Of a DNA stretch of 64,000 nt, positions 26,814 through 35,479 are shown piece by piece (position 1 is the stretch's first letter; every line of letters starts with the position of its first letter). The notes beneath the pieces were generated by a model that saw nothing but the letters and a program-made list of their open reading frames with translations, was not told the origin of the DNA and made no database searches. This DNA comes from Bryobacterales bacterium (GTDB taxonomy: Bacteria; Acidobacteriota; Terriglobia; Bryobacterales; Bryobacteraceae): contig PMTR01000074.1 in NCBI GenBank assembly GCA_003167255.1, forward strand, positions 159,266-223,265. The letters are read 5' to 3'. The translations under genes were made by a program, and so were the position numbers.

Positions 26814-27576
26814 GCTGGTGCTTTCGGCGGCCACGCTGTACGGCTTCCTGCTGGTGCTGGCGCGGGTGGCGGGAGCGCTCACCTTCGTGCCGCTACCGGG
26901 GGTAAAGGGCGCGCCCGAACCGGTGCGCGCGGCGCTGGCATTGGGATTCACGCTGGCGCTTCGGGCGCGCTGGCCGGTGGTCGAAGCCGGCCAGGTGACG
27001 GCCATGAAGATGACCGGTTGGGCGGCGTCGGAGGCCGTGGTGGGGATCTCGATCGGCGTGACGGTGGCGATTGTGCTCGAAGCCTTCACGCTGGCGGCGC
27101 AGGTGCTGGGGCTGCAGGCCGGTTACGCATACGCCCAGACCATCGATCCGAACACGGAGGCCGACTCCGGCGTGCTGCTGGTGTTCGCGCAACTGGCGGC
27201 GGGCATGCTGTTTTTCGCGCTGGGGCTCGACCGCGAGATCCTGCGGCTGTTCGCACAGAGCCTGGACCGGATTCCGGCCGGGACCTACGTCTTTGGCGTG
27301 CCGGCGGGGGAGGCTCTGATCAGGCTGGCCTCCGGCATGTTTTCCGTCGGTGTGCGCCTGGCGCTGCCGGTGGTGGCGCTGCTGGTGCTGGTGGATTTCG
27401 CTCTGGCCCTGCTCGGCCGGCTGAATCAGCAAATGCAACTGCTCGCGCTGGCTTTTCCGGCGAAAATGCTGACGGCTCTGGTGGTGTTGAGCTGGGTGAT
27501 GTCGCTGTTCCCGCGCATTCTGATGCAATCGAGCGGCCAAGCCTGGTCGGCGGCGCGGCGGATGTTGGGGATATGA
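26803..27576 (+). CDS. fliR: Flagellar export protein FliR
   Basis: Polytopic protein, LVLARVAGALTFVPLPGVKGAPEPVRAALALGFTL...LQAGYAYAQTIDPNTEADSGVL. Confidence 0.92.
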   Translation: MPIELVLSAATLYGFLLVLARVAGALTFVPLPGVKGAPEPVRAALALGFTLALRARWPVVEAGQVTAMKMTGWAASEAVVGISIGVTVAIVLEAFTLAAQVLGLQAGYAYAQTIDPNTEADSGVLLVFAQLAAGMLFFALGLDREILRLFAQSLDRIPAGTYVFGVPAGEALIRLASGMFSVGVRLALPVVALLVLVDFALALLGRLNQQMQLLALAFPAKMLTALVVLSWVMSLFPRILMQSSGQAWSAARRMLGI

Positions 27577-27582
27577 GGCGGG

Positions 27583-28647
27583 ATGGCGGACCGATCCTCG
27601 AAGACCGAGCAACCGACCCAGCGGCGCCTGGAAAAGGCGCGCGAAGAAGGCCAGTTTCCCTCCGCGCGGGAATTCGTCGGAGCGCTGCAGTTCATGGTAT
27701 TCCTGGGCCTGCTGGGCGTGGGAGGAGCGCACTGGTGGGCACAATTCCGCGTGACCACGCGCTGGCTGTTCGCGCGCGCCTTCGCCGGCGGTTGGGGGGC
27801 GGCCGACCTGACGCACATCGCCTGGCGGCTCTTCTGGCAGCACTTTCTGCCGCTGGCGCTGGGCGGCCTGGCGGTGGCATTGGCGACGCTCGCGTTCCGG
27901 CTGATCACCACGCGTTTCGGGTTCAGCCTGAAGAAGCTGGCGCCGGACCCGGCGCGGCTGAATCCGCTTTCCAGGTTGCGCGAGCTGCCGCGGCAGAACC
28001 TGCCGTCGCTGTTCCAGGCGGTCCTTCTGCTGCCGCTCTTCCTGTGGGCGGTGTACGCCATGGCGCGCCACAAGCTGGAGGAGATCCTGGCTCTGCCGCT
28101 CGCGAGCGTGGAGAACGGCTCGCGGTTCATCGGCGGCTCTCTGATCGAACTGTTCTGGAAAGCAGCCGGGCTGTTCCTGGTCTTTGGCGCCGTGGACCTG
28201 GTCCGGCAGATGCACCGCTACAAGCAAGACCTGCGCATGAGCAAGCAGGACATCAAGGAAGAGATGAAGGACCTGGAAGGCAATCCGCAAATGAAGGCGC
28301 GGATTCGCCGGCTGCAGCGCGAGCGCTTGCGGCGCCAGATGATGAAAGAGGTTCCCAAAGCCACCGCGGTGGTGGTGAATCCTACGCACTTTGCAGTGGC
28401 CATCCGCTACCAGGTGGAGAGCATGGCGGCTCCGGTGGTGGTGGCCAAGGGCAAGAACTATCTGGCGCTGCGGATCCGCCAGAAGGCCGTGGAACACCAG
28501 GTGCCGATCATCGAGAATCCGCCTCTGGCGCAGGCGCTGTACCAGTCGGTGGAAGTGGGGCAGGAGATCCCGCCGCATCTGTACCGCGCGGTGGCGGAGA
28601 TTCTGGCCTACATTTTCAAACTCATGAACGGAAGGCTCCCCGGCTAG
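27583..28647 (+). CDS. flhB: Flagellar export switch protein FlhB
   Basis: SKTEQPTQRRLEKAREEGQFPSAREF; autocleavage NPTH (VVVNPTHFAVAIRY). Confidence 0.95.
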   Translation: MADRSSKTEQPTQRRLEKAREEGQFPSAREFVGALQFMVFLGLLGVGGAHWWAQFRVTTRWLFARAFAGGWGAADLTHIAWRLFWQHFLPLALGGLAVALATLAFRLITTRFGFSLKKLAPDPARLNPLSRLRELPRQNLPSLFQAVLLLPLFLWAVYAMARHKLEEILALPLASVENGSRFIGGSLIELFWKAAGLFLVFGAVDLVRQMHRYKQDLRMSKQDIKEEMKDLEGNPQMKARIRRLQRERLRRQMMKEVPKATAVVVNPTHFAVAIRYQVESMAAPVVVAKGKNYLALRIRQKAVEHQVPIIENPPLAQALYQSVEVGQEIPPHLYRAVAEILAYIFKLMNGRLPG

Positions 28648-28765
28648 TGCGCATTTCTCAACCGTGGCCCGATGAGGTGGCGCACTCTCTCGCCGGGGTG
28701 TCGAGCCTCGTCCCGGCACCCTGGCGGGGTACGGGTCGCCGGTCGTCGCCGGTCGTCGGCATGAA
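28647..28765. repeat. Degenerate copy of cloverleaf repeat family 2 (copy 3)
   Basis: gtgcgcatttctcaaccgtggcccgatgaggtggcgcactc... aligns with the reverse complement of 52597-52752. Confidence 0.7.
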
Positions 28766-28770
28766 TGAGG

Positions 28771-28892
28771 TTGATGAAAAAGGCTTAGCCGCCGATGAAC
28801 GCAGATTAACGCAGATTGAAAACCAAAAACTGATCCGTGTTCATCGGTGTTCATCGGCGGCTGAAATTGGCTTTTTCAGCATCCTCATGAGT
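28771..28892. repeat. Dispersed repeat family 3 with long imperfect terminal inverted repeat
   Basis: GATGAAAAAGGCTTAGCCGCCGATGAACGCAGAT ... ATCCGTGTTCATCGGTGTTCATCGGCGGCTGAAATTGGCTTTTTCAGCATC. Confidence 0.8.
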
Positions 28893-28966
28893 GCCGGCGC
28901 GGCACGCCAGAGCGCGCGCGCCACCGCATCGCCACTGAACATCGGTGATAAACGGAGGTTAGCCTG

Positions 28967-31069
28967 ATGACGCCCGCGAAAACCATGGCGGCGCCGGCCG
29001 GGTTGCCGGCGGCAGGGGGCTCTCCCGGCTGGGTGCGCGGGCTGGCGCTCGAAGAGTTCCGCCAGTTGGCGGTGCCGCTGGCGGTGCTGGGGATCGTGAT
29101 TGCGCTGATCACGCCGCTGCCCGGCTTCGTGCTGGACCTGCTGATCGTCACCGATCTGCTGATGTCGATCACCGTCATGATGGTCTCGCTGTACCTGGTG
29201 CGGCCGGTCGAATTCACTTCGTTCCCGACCACGCTGCTGTTGCTGACGTTGTTCCGGCTGGCACTGAACATCTCGTCTTCGCGGTTGATCCTGCTGAACG
29301 GAAACACCGGGACCACGGCCGCGGGTAAGGTGATCGGCGCATTCGGCAGCTTCGTGGTGGGCGGCAATTACATCATCGGGGCGGTGATTTTCCTGGTCCT
29401 GATCGCGATCCAGTACGTGGTGATCAATCACGGCGCGGTACGCATTTCGGAGGTCACGGCGCGCTTCACGCTGGACGCCTTACCGGGCAAGCAGATGTCC
29501 ATCGACTCGGACCTGAACGGCGGGCTGATCGACGAAACCGAAGCCAAGCGGCGGCGCAAGCAACTGGCGACCGAAGCCGAGTTTTACGGCGCCATGGACG
29601 GGGCCTCGCGCTTCACGCAGCGCGACGCGGTGGCCAGCATCCTGATCACCGGCATCAACATCGTCGCGGGGTTCCTGATTGGGGTGCTGCAGCACGGCAT
29701 GGATTTCAGCAAGGCGCTCGAAACCTACACGGTGTTGACGATCGGCGACGGCCTGGTGACGGTGATTCCGGCGCTGATGATTTCCATTTCGGGAGGTTTG
29801 ATTGTCACGCGCGCGAGTTCCGACGCGCGGCTGGGCGCCGAATTCCAAAAACAGATTTTCAACAACTCGCGGCCGCTGATGCTGGCGGGGGGTGTGCTGG
29901 TGGCGCTGACGTTGTTGCCCGGGATGCCGAAGCTGCCGTTCCTGCTGCTGGGAACGGGCGCGAGCGCCGTCGGCTGGCGGATGCGGCAGAAGGAGGCTAG
30001 GCAGAAGACCGCGCCGCCGGAGCAGAAGCCGGCCTCGGCCAAAGACAACCTGGAGACGCTGCTGCGCGTGGAACCGCTGGCCATCGAAGTGGGGCTGGGA
30101 CTGGTGGGGCTGGTGGAGGGCGCGCAGGATTCGGCCCTGCTGCGGCGGATTTCGACCATCCGGCGGCAACTGGCGAGCGAACTCGGATACCTGCTTCCGC
30201 CGGTGCGGGTGACCGACAACCTTTCCCTGCGCAGCCGCGAGTATCTGATCTCCCTGAAGGGCGTGGAGATCTCGCGGTACGAGCTGCCGCAGGGTTGCGA
30301 ACTGGCCATTCCCACCGGGCACGGACAGACGCCGCTCGAAGGACAGGCCACGCGCGAACCGGCTTTCGGGATGAGCGCGCTATGGATTCCCGCCGAACGC
30401 GCCGAGCGGGCACGCAGTTCGGGCTACACGGTGGTGGATCCGGTGAGCGTGTTGGGCACGCATCTTTCCGAAGCCATCCGCCGCCACGCCCACGAGTTAT
30501 TCTCGCGCCAGGACGCCAAACGGCTGCTCGACCGGGTGGCCGTGGAACATCCCAAGGTGGTGGAAGACCTGGTTCCCAAGCTGCTGCCCCTGGCGACGGT
30601 GCAGAGAGTGTTGCAGAACCTGTTGCGGGAGCGGGTCTCCATCCGTGACGCGGTTTCGATTCTGGAGGCGCTCGGCGAAGCGGCCGGCGCGACCCGCAAC
30701 CCCATGCTGCTTACCGAATACGTGCGGCAGACACTGCGGCGCGCGGTGGTAAAGCCGTATCTCGGCCGTACCGGGGAACTGGCGGCGTGGTTCGTCGATC
30801 CCTCGATCGAGCAGACGGTGGAGGCCGCCGTCGAGCACGGCGAGCAGAGCAGCCATCTGTCGCTCGCGCCGCAGGCCATCCGCGACATACTCAACCGCGT
30901 AGCGTCGCGCGTGGGGTCGCCGGAGACTCCGGTAGTCGGGATCACTTCCGCGGGCGCCCGTTCCTTCCTTCGCCAGATCACCGAAGCGACCATTCCCAAC
31001 CTCTACTTCATCGCCCATAACGAAGTACCACCGGGCCTGCGGGTGCAATCTTTGGGGAATCTCTCGTGA
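28967..31069 (+). CDS. flhA: Flagellar export gate protein FlhA
   Basis: LPGFVLDLLIVTDLLMSITVMMVSLYLVRPVEFTSFPTTLLLLTLFRLALNISSSRLIL...FTLDALPGKQMSIDSDLNGGLIDE. Confidence 0.96.
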   Translation: MTPAKTMAAPAGLPAAGGSPGWVRGLALEEFRQLAVPLAVLGIVIALITPLPGFVLDLLIVTDLLMSITVMMVSLYLVRPVEFTSFPTTLLLLTLFRLALNISSSRLILLNGNTGTTAAGKVIGAFGSFVVGGNYIIGAVIFLVLIAIQYVVINHGAVRISEVTARFTLDALPGKQMSIDSDLNGGLIDETEAKRRRKQLATEAEFYGAMDGASRFTQRDAVASILITGINIVAGFLIGVLQHGMDFSKALETYTVLTIGDGLVTVIPALMISISGGLIVTRASSDARLGAEFQKQIFNNSRPLMLAGGVLVALTLLPGMPKLPFLLLGTGASAVGWRMRQKEARQKTAPPEQKPASAKDNLETLLRVEPLAIEVGLGLVGLVEGAQDSALLRRISTIRRQLASELGYLLPPVRVTDNLSLRSREYLISLKGVEISRYELPQGCELAIPTGHGQTPLEGQATREPAFGMSALWIPAERAERARSSGYTVVDPVSVLGTHLSEAIRRHAHELFSRQDAKRLLDRVAVEHPKVVEDLVPKLLPLATVQRVLQNLLRERVSIRDAVSILEALGEAAGATRNPMLLTEYVRQTLRRAVVKPYLGRTGELAAWFVDPSIEQTVEAAVEHGEQSSHLSLAPQAIRDILNRVASRVGSPETPVVGITSAGARSFLRQITEATIPNLYFIAHNEVPPGLRVQSLGNLS

Positions 31070-31169
31070 GCGGGGATCTACAGGAATGGGGCGCGCCCGA
31101 CGATAGATCCCAAGAGGCCGGACAGGGCCGGACGCGCTTCGCCCGAAGCGGCACGAGGAACCCGGAGCG

Positions 31170-32336
31170 ATGAGGATCAAAAGTTATTACGCCAACTCGG
31201 TGGAAGACGGTATGGCGATGGCGCGGGCGGAGCTGGGGCCGGACGCCATGTTGGTCAACAGCCGCCGGACGTCGCCGGAAACGCGTCACCTGGGCGATTA
31301 CGAAGTGGTCATCGTGACGGATCTGGCGGCAGCGGTGGAGATTGCCGCGCCCCCAACCGCGATGCCCGCTTCCGGCGGGCCGGCCAGGCGAGTGGCGTCA
31401 GGCGACCGGCTGTCGGCCGAGATCGCGCAATTGAAGAAGGAACTGGAAGGAATGCGGAGGGCTCTGACGCGCACGGCCTTTGCTCCCTCTGAGTGGCGGG
31501 CTTCGCCGGACGTTTCCGACGGGTATGCAGCGCTCACGGCGAGTGAACTGGCGCCGGACCTGGCGCGCGAGATCGTAAGCGCCGCCCAAGCCAGGCTGGC
31601 GCCGCCGCTCGCGGCCAAGGCGCGAGAGCCCGAGCGGATCGACGGCGCCCGCTTCCAGCGCGCGCTGGCCGAAGAACTGGAGTCGCGCGTCCGCGTCGAG
31701 CCGTTGCTCGGGCGGAGCGAAACCCGGCCGCGCATCGTGGCGCTGGTCGGTCCGCCCGGTGGGGGAAAGACCACCACGCTGGTCAAGCTGGCGGTGAATT
31801 ACGGCCTGGCCAGCCCGCGGCCGGTGCTGCTCCTCTCGGCGGACACCTACCGCGTGGCGGCGGCCGAACAGTTGCGGAGCTTCGCCACCATTCTGGGCGT
31901 CGGTTTTCAGGTGGTGGAAACAGTCGCCGCACTGGCCCAGGCGATCGAAGAGAACCGTGGCAAAGAGTTGATCTTCATCGATACCCCGGGGTTGGCAACC
32001 GGCGATGTGGCCGATTTCGGCGGGCTGGCGCAGTTTCTCTCCACGCGCAGCGATATCGATACGCAAATGGTCGTATCGTCCTCGATGAAATCCGCCGATC
32101 TATCTCGTGTGGTGGATTCGTTCGAAGCGTTCCGGCCCCAGCGTCTGATATTCACCAAGCTGGACGAAACCGGCTCGTTCGGCCCGATCTTCAATGAGTC
32201 GGTGCGAACCGGCAAACCGCTGTCCTTCTTTGCGACGGGGCAGCGCGTACCGGAAGATCTGGAGGCTGCCAGCCGCAGCCGGCTCGCGGAGTTGATTCTG
32301 GGCGGGCAAGGCAGCCGGGCACAGTCGGCGGCTTAG
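31170..32336 (+). CDS. flhF: Flagellar biosynthesis GTPase FlhF (SRP-type)
   Basis: MRIKSYYANSVEDGMAMARAELGPDAMLVNSR; GPPGGGKTTTLVKLA; DTPG. Confidence 0.93.
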   Translation: MRIKSYYANSVEDGMAMARAELGPDAMLVNSRRTSPETRHLGDYEVVIVTDLAAAVEIAAPPTAMPASGGPARRVASGDRLSAEIAQLKKELEGMRRALTRTAFAPSEWRASPDVSDGYAALTASELAPDLAREIVSAAQARLAPPLAAKAREPERIDGARFQRALAEELESRVRVEPLLGRSETRPRIVALVGPPGGGKTTTLVKLAVNYGLASPRPVLLLSADTYRVAAAEQLRSFATILGVGFQVVETVAALAQAIEENRGKELIFIDTPGLATGDVADFGGLAQFLSTRSDIDTQMVVSSSMKSADLSRVVDSFEAFRPQRLIFTKLDETGSFGPIFNESVRTGKPLSFFATGQRVPEDLEAASRSRLAELILGGQGSRAQSAA

Positions 32337-32368
32337 GACGTGGTTTTAGAAGTTCATTCATGTTTTGC

Positions 32369-32483
32369 CAGACCGCTTGCTGACGCGCGCGGCTCCGATC
32401 GGAGCCGCGTCCAGTGGGCACCCGCGTGAGGGAGCGGTCTTCGCGGAACACGAGAGTGTGTTGATGAAACGGTGCACTTAGGA
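32369..32483. repeat. Dispersed repeat family 1, copy B
   Basis: Similar to 13671-13783; contains the perfect 22-bp palindrome CGCGGCTCCGATCGGAGCCGCG (32388-32409). Confidence 0.8.
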
Positions 32484-32505
32484 GCGAAGTTCAAGGCGAA
32501 GGCGT

Positions 32506-33261
32506 ATGCAGTCGTATGCGGTGTCTGAGGCGATCAGTGACGACGAGCGGGAACGGCTCATTTTGCAGCACCTGCCACAGGTGCGGTTGATTGCGCGGCG
32601 GATCCAGGAGCGGCTGCCCGAGAACATCAGTCTGGAAGATCTCATTTCGACCGGGGTGATCGGTTTGATTGCGGCGATCGATAACTTCGATCCGAGCCAC
32701 AACGTTAAGTTGAAGACCTACGCCGAGTACAAAATCCGCGGAGCGATCCTCGACAGCCTGCGCGGTCTGGATTGGGCCCCGCGGCAGAAGCGCCGCCAAG
32801 CCAAGCGGATCGAAGCCGCGATTTCGACCGCCGAGCAGCGCCTGAAGCGGGCTCCCGACGAACAGGAGATCGCCGAAGAATTGGAGATCTCGCTCGAGGA
32901 ATACCATGAGCGCCTGGTGGAGATTCGCGGCTTGAACATCGCGAGCCTCGAGTACACCACCGGCGAGCACGGCAAGGACCTGCTGCACTACCTGCCGGAC
33001 GCAGACGACAACCTTCCTTCCAAAGTGCTGGAAAAATCGGAGCTGGAACGGCTCCTGGCGGAGGGAATTGACGGCATTCCCAAGATGGAGCGCACGGTCC
33101 TCGGTCTCTATTACCGGGAAGAACTGACCTTGCGGGAGATCGCTCAAGTGGTCAAGCTGCACGAATCCCGCATCTCGCAGTTGAAATCGCAGGCGATTCT
33201 GCGGCTGCGGAGTCACATGGCGAAACAGTGGCCGGTCTCGCGAGGCGTGGTGGAGGTATGA
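32506..33261 (+). CDS. fliA: Flagellar sigma factor sigma-28 (FliA)
   Basis: ISLEDLISTGVIGLIAAIDNFDPSHNVKLKTYAEYKIRGAILDSLRGLDWAPR...LTLREIAQVVKLHESRISQLKSQAILRLR. Confidence 0.94.
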   Translation: MQSYAVSEAISDDERERLILQHLPQVRLIARRIQERLPENISLEDLISTGVIGLIAAIDNFDPSHNVKLKTYAEYKIRGAILDSLRGLDWAPRQKRRQAKRIEAAISTAEQRLKRAPDEQEIAEELEISLEEYHERLVEIRGLNIASLEYTTGEHGKDLLHYLPDADDNLPSKVLEKSELERLLAEGIDGIPKMERTVLGLYYREELTLREIAQVVKLHESRISQLKSQAILRLRSHMAKQWPVSRGVVEV

Positions 33262-34142
33262 ACCAGGACGACGTTTTCAGCGCGGCCAACGTCAAGCAGC
33301 TCCTGGACCGGTGGACCGAGAGCCTGGCGCAGGTAATCGAATCCATGACCGATCAGCGGCCGGAAGTGAAGTGGCAGGCCGCCAGAGGGACCGCGTCCGA
33401 GTTGGGATGCGGCAAGGAGTATCTGTGGTGGGAGCAGCCCTTCCAGGCGGCGCCGCAAGTCACCGCGTGGGTGGCGGCGCCGCGCGCCACCTGGGAACAG
33501 GCCGGGGCTCTCACGCTCAAGGCAGCCGGCCTGGAGACGGTCGAGACCACCGAAGCGAAGAACACGTGGGTGGAAATCCTGGGACAATCGCTGGCCGTGA
33601 TGGCGCGCTCGATCGGCTCGCTCGTGGGGCGCGAGGTGACCACGGAAGCCGGCACGGAGCGGACTCCGGATTCCCCGCCCGGCGAATGGGCGGCGGTCAC
33701 GATCACTTTCGCCGGCACGCCCGAAGGCGCCGCGCCCAATGAACCACCCTTGCTGATGGGGCTCAGCCCTCAACTGGTCACCCTGGTCACTGCCCCGCCG
33801 CCCAACGACGCGGAAGCCAGTGGCCAGATGGCCATTGCGCAAGACGCCGGGGCCGGCTCCGCCGCTAGATCGGCTCCCGTCTCGCGGACCATGGAGCTCC
33901 TGCTGGACGTCGATCTACCGGTCAGCATTTCATTCGGCAAAGCCAAGGTTCCGATGAAAGATGTACTCAAACTGACTACCGGATCGATCGTGGAACTGGA
34001 CCGCGGCATCAACGAGATGGTCGAAGTGCTGGTGAACCACTGCCTGATCGCGCGCGGAGAAGTGGTGGTGGTGGAGGGCAACTACGGCGTGCGGATTCAG
34101 GAAATCGCCAGCCGGCAGGACCGCCTGCGGAGCTTGCGATGA
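33258..34142 (+). CDS. Long FliN/FliY-like protein with novel N-terminal region and C-terminal SpoA domain
   Basis: C-terminus LLLDVDLPVSISFGKAKVPMKDVLKLTTGSIVELDRGINEMVEVLVNHCLIARGEVVVVEGNYGVRIQEI; ATGA overlap with fliA. Confidence 0.82.
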   Translation: MNQDDVFSAANVKQLLDRWTESLAQVIESMTDQRPEVKWQAARGTASELGCGKEYLWWEQPFQAAPQVTAWVAAPRATWEQAGALTLKAAGLETVETTEAKNTWVEILGQSLAVMARSIGSLVGREVTTEAGTERTPDSPPGEWAAVTITFAGTPEGAAPNEPPLLMGLSPQLVTLVTAPPPNDAEASGQMAIAQDAGAGSAARSAPVSRTMELLLDVDLPVSISFGKAKVPMKDVLKLTTGSIVELDRGINEMVEVLVNHCLIARGEVVVVEGNYGVRIQEIASRQDRLRSLR

Positions 34143-34555
34143 ACGGAATCGCAGCTTCCATCGGGGCCGTTCCCCTGGTTGCGGGTGTCTCGGCGGTGTT
34201 CGCCGTGGCGGCCCTGGCGGCGAGCCTGTTTGCGGTGTGGCGGACGCGGGCCATGGTGAATGCCGCCGAAGACCGCATGAAGGCAGTAGGTCGAAGCGTC
34301 GAAGCCACCCTGCGCAACTGGCGCGAGACGCTCGACAGCCTCTCCGCGCAGGTGCGCGACCTGCCGCAGCAGGGCTTTCCGGCCGTAACTTCCTCTCCGC
34401 CCAAATCCGGCTTGAATATGAACAAGCGCAGTCAGGTGCTGCGTATGCACCGGAAGGGCGACGCCCCGGAGCAGATCTCGACCGCGCTCCAGGTTCCGTT
34501 GCAGGAAGTCGACCTCCTCCTTAAAGTCCAACGCATCGTGCTTCGTAATCTTTGA
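34139..34555 (+). CDS. Membrane-anchored DUF2802-like protein of the flagellar cluster
   Basis: N-terminal TM; C-terminal HTH-like MNKRSQVLRMHRKGDAPEQISTALQVPLQEVDLLLKVQRIV. Confidence 0.55.
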   Translation: MNGIAASIGAVPLVAGVSAVFAVAALAASLFAVWRTRAMVNAAEDRMKAVGRSVEATLRNWRETLDSLSAQVRDLPQQGFPAVTSSPPKSGLNMNKRSQVLRMHRKGDAPEQISTALQVPLQEVDLLLKVQRIVLRNL

Positions 34556-34636
34556 CGGCGGCCCCGCAGGCTCCCTCATTCGCGGTATGCTTGACGGGCA
34601 CGGCTGCCGTCACATGCCGGATAATAGAGAGAGCCT

Positions 34637-35479
34637 ATGAACGTCGAGATCGAAGGCGTCACACTGCATCTGGCTCATCCGGATGAACTGTCCGCCAAAT
34701 GGGTTGGGCAGGGCGAGCTGATGCGGCAGTTGCTGGCCGCCTGGATGGTGGTGAACGATCAGGACCTGCCCATGAATCCGCGCCTGTTGGGCAAGCCCGG
34801 CGTGGGCAAGACGACGCTGGCGTATGCCGCCGCCCGGCGCATGGGCCGCGAGGTCTACATCCTGCAGGCCACCATGGATACGCGTCCGGAGGATCTGCTG
34901 GTGACGCCGGTGATCGAGGGCGCGGGCAGTTTGCGCTATGTGGCGTCGCCGCTGGTGACCGCCATGCTGCGCGGCGGAATCGCCATCATCGACGAAGGCA
35001 ATCGCATGAGCGAGAAAAGTTGGGCCAGCCTGGCGCCGCTGCTCGACAACCGGCGCTACGTGGAGTCCATCGTGGCCGGCATCAAGATCAAGGCTCACCC
35101 GCACTTCCGCCTGGTGGCGACCATGAACGACGACGCCTCCACCTTCGAACTGCCCGAATACATCCATTCCCGGCTGCAGCCGCAGATCTTCATCGATTTT
35201 CCGGAACGCGACGAGGAGTACCAGATCCTGAAAGAGAACCTGCCATTCGCCGAAGAGCGCATCCTCGAGTACGTGACGGATTTCCTGCAGACGGCCCACG
35301 CGGCCGATGAGCGGTTTACGGCGCGCGACGGCATCAACGTGGCGCGGTTCGCCATCAAGCTCAAAAGCCTGGCCACCGAACGGACGCACGAGACGGCGGC
35401 GCTCGAAATCGCGGTGGTGCAAGTGCTGGGAGAGGAAGCGTTGCGCTATGTCCCAAGAGAGCGACCTTCGGCTTCCTGA
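34637..35479 (+). CDS. MoxR-like AAA+ ATPase
   Basis: NPRLLGKPGVGKTTLAYAAARRMG (Walker A), GIAIIDEGNRM (Walker B), RLVATMNDD. Confidence 0.85.
   Translation: MNVEIEGVTLHLAHPDELSAKWVGQGELMRQLLAAWMVVNDQDLPMNPRLLGKPGVGKTTLAYAAARRMGREVYILQATMDTRPEDLLVTPVIEGAGSLRYVASPLVTAMLRGGIAIIDEGNRMSEKSWASLAPLLDNRRYVESIVAGIKIKAHPHFRLVATMNDDASTFELPEYIHSRLQPQIFIDFPERDEEYQILKENLPFAEERILEYVTDFLQTAHAADERFTARDGINVARFAIKLKSLATERTHETAALEIAVVQVLGEEALRYVPRERPSAS

Noticed and set aside
26893-28854. 653 aa minus-strand ORF opposite fliR-flhB
   Set aside because: His/Arg/Gln-rich shadow translation of high-GC coding sequence; the plus strand encodes clear FliR and FlhB.
27018-28967. 649 aa plus-strand ORF overlapping fliR-flhB in another frame
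   Set aside because: Gly/Ala/Arg-rich out-of-frame translation of genuine flagellar genes.
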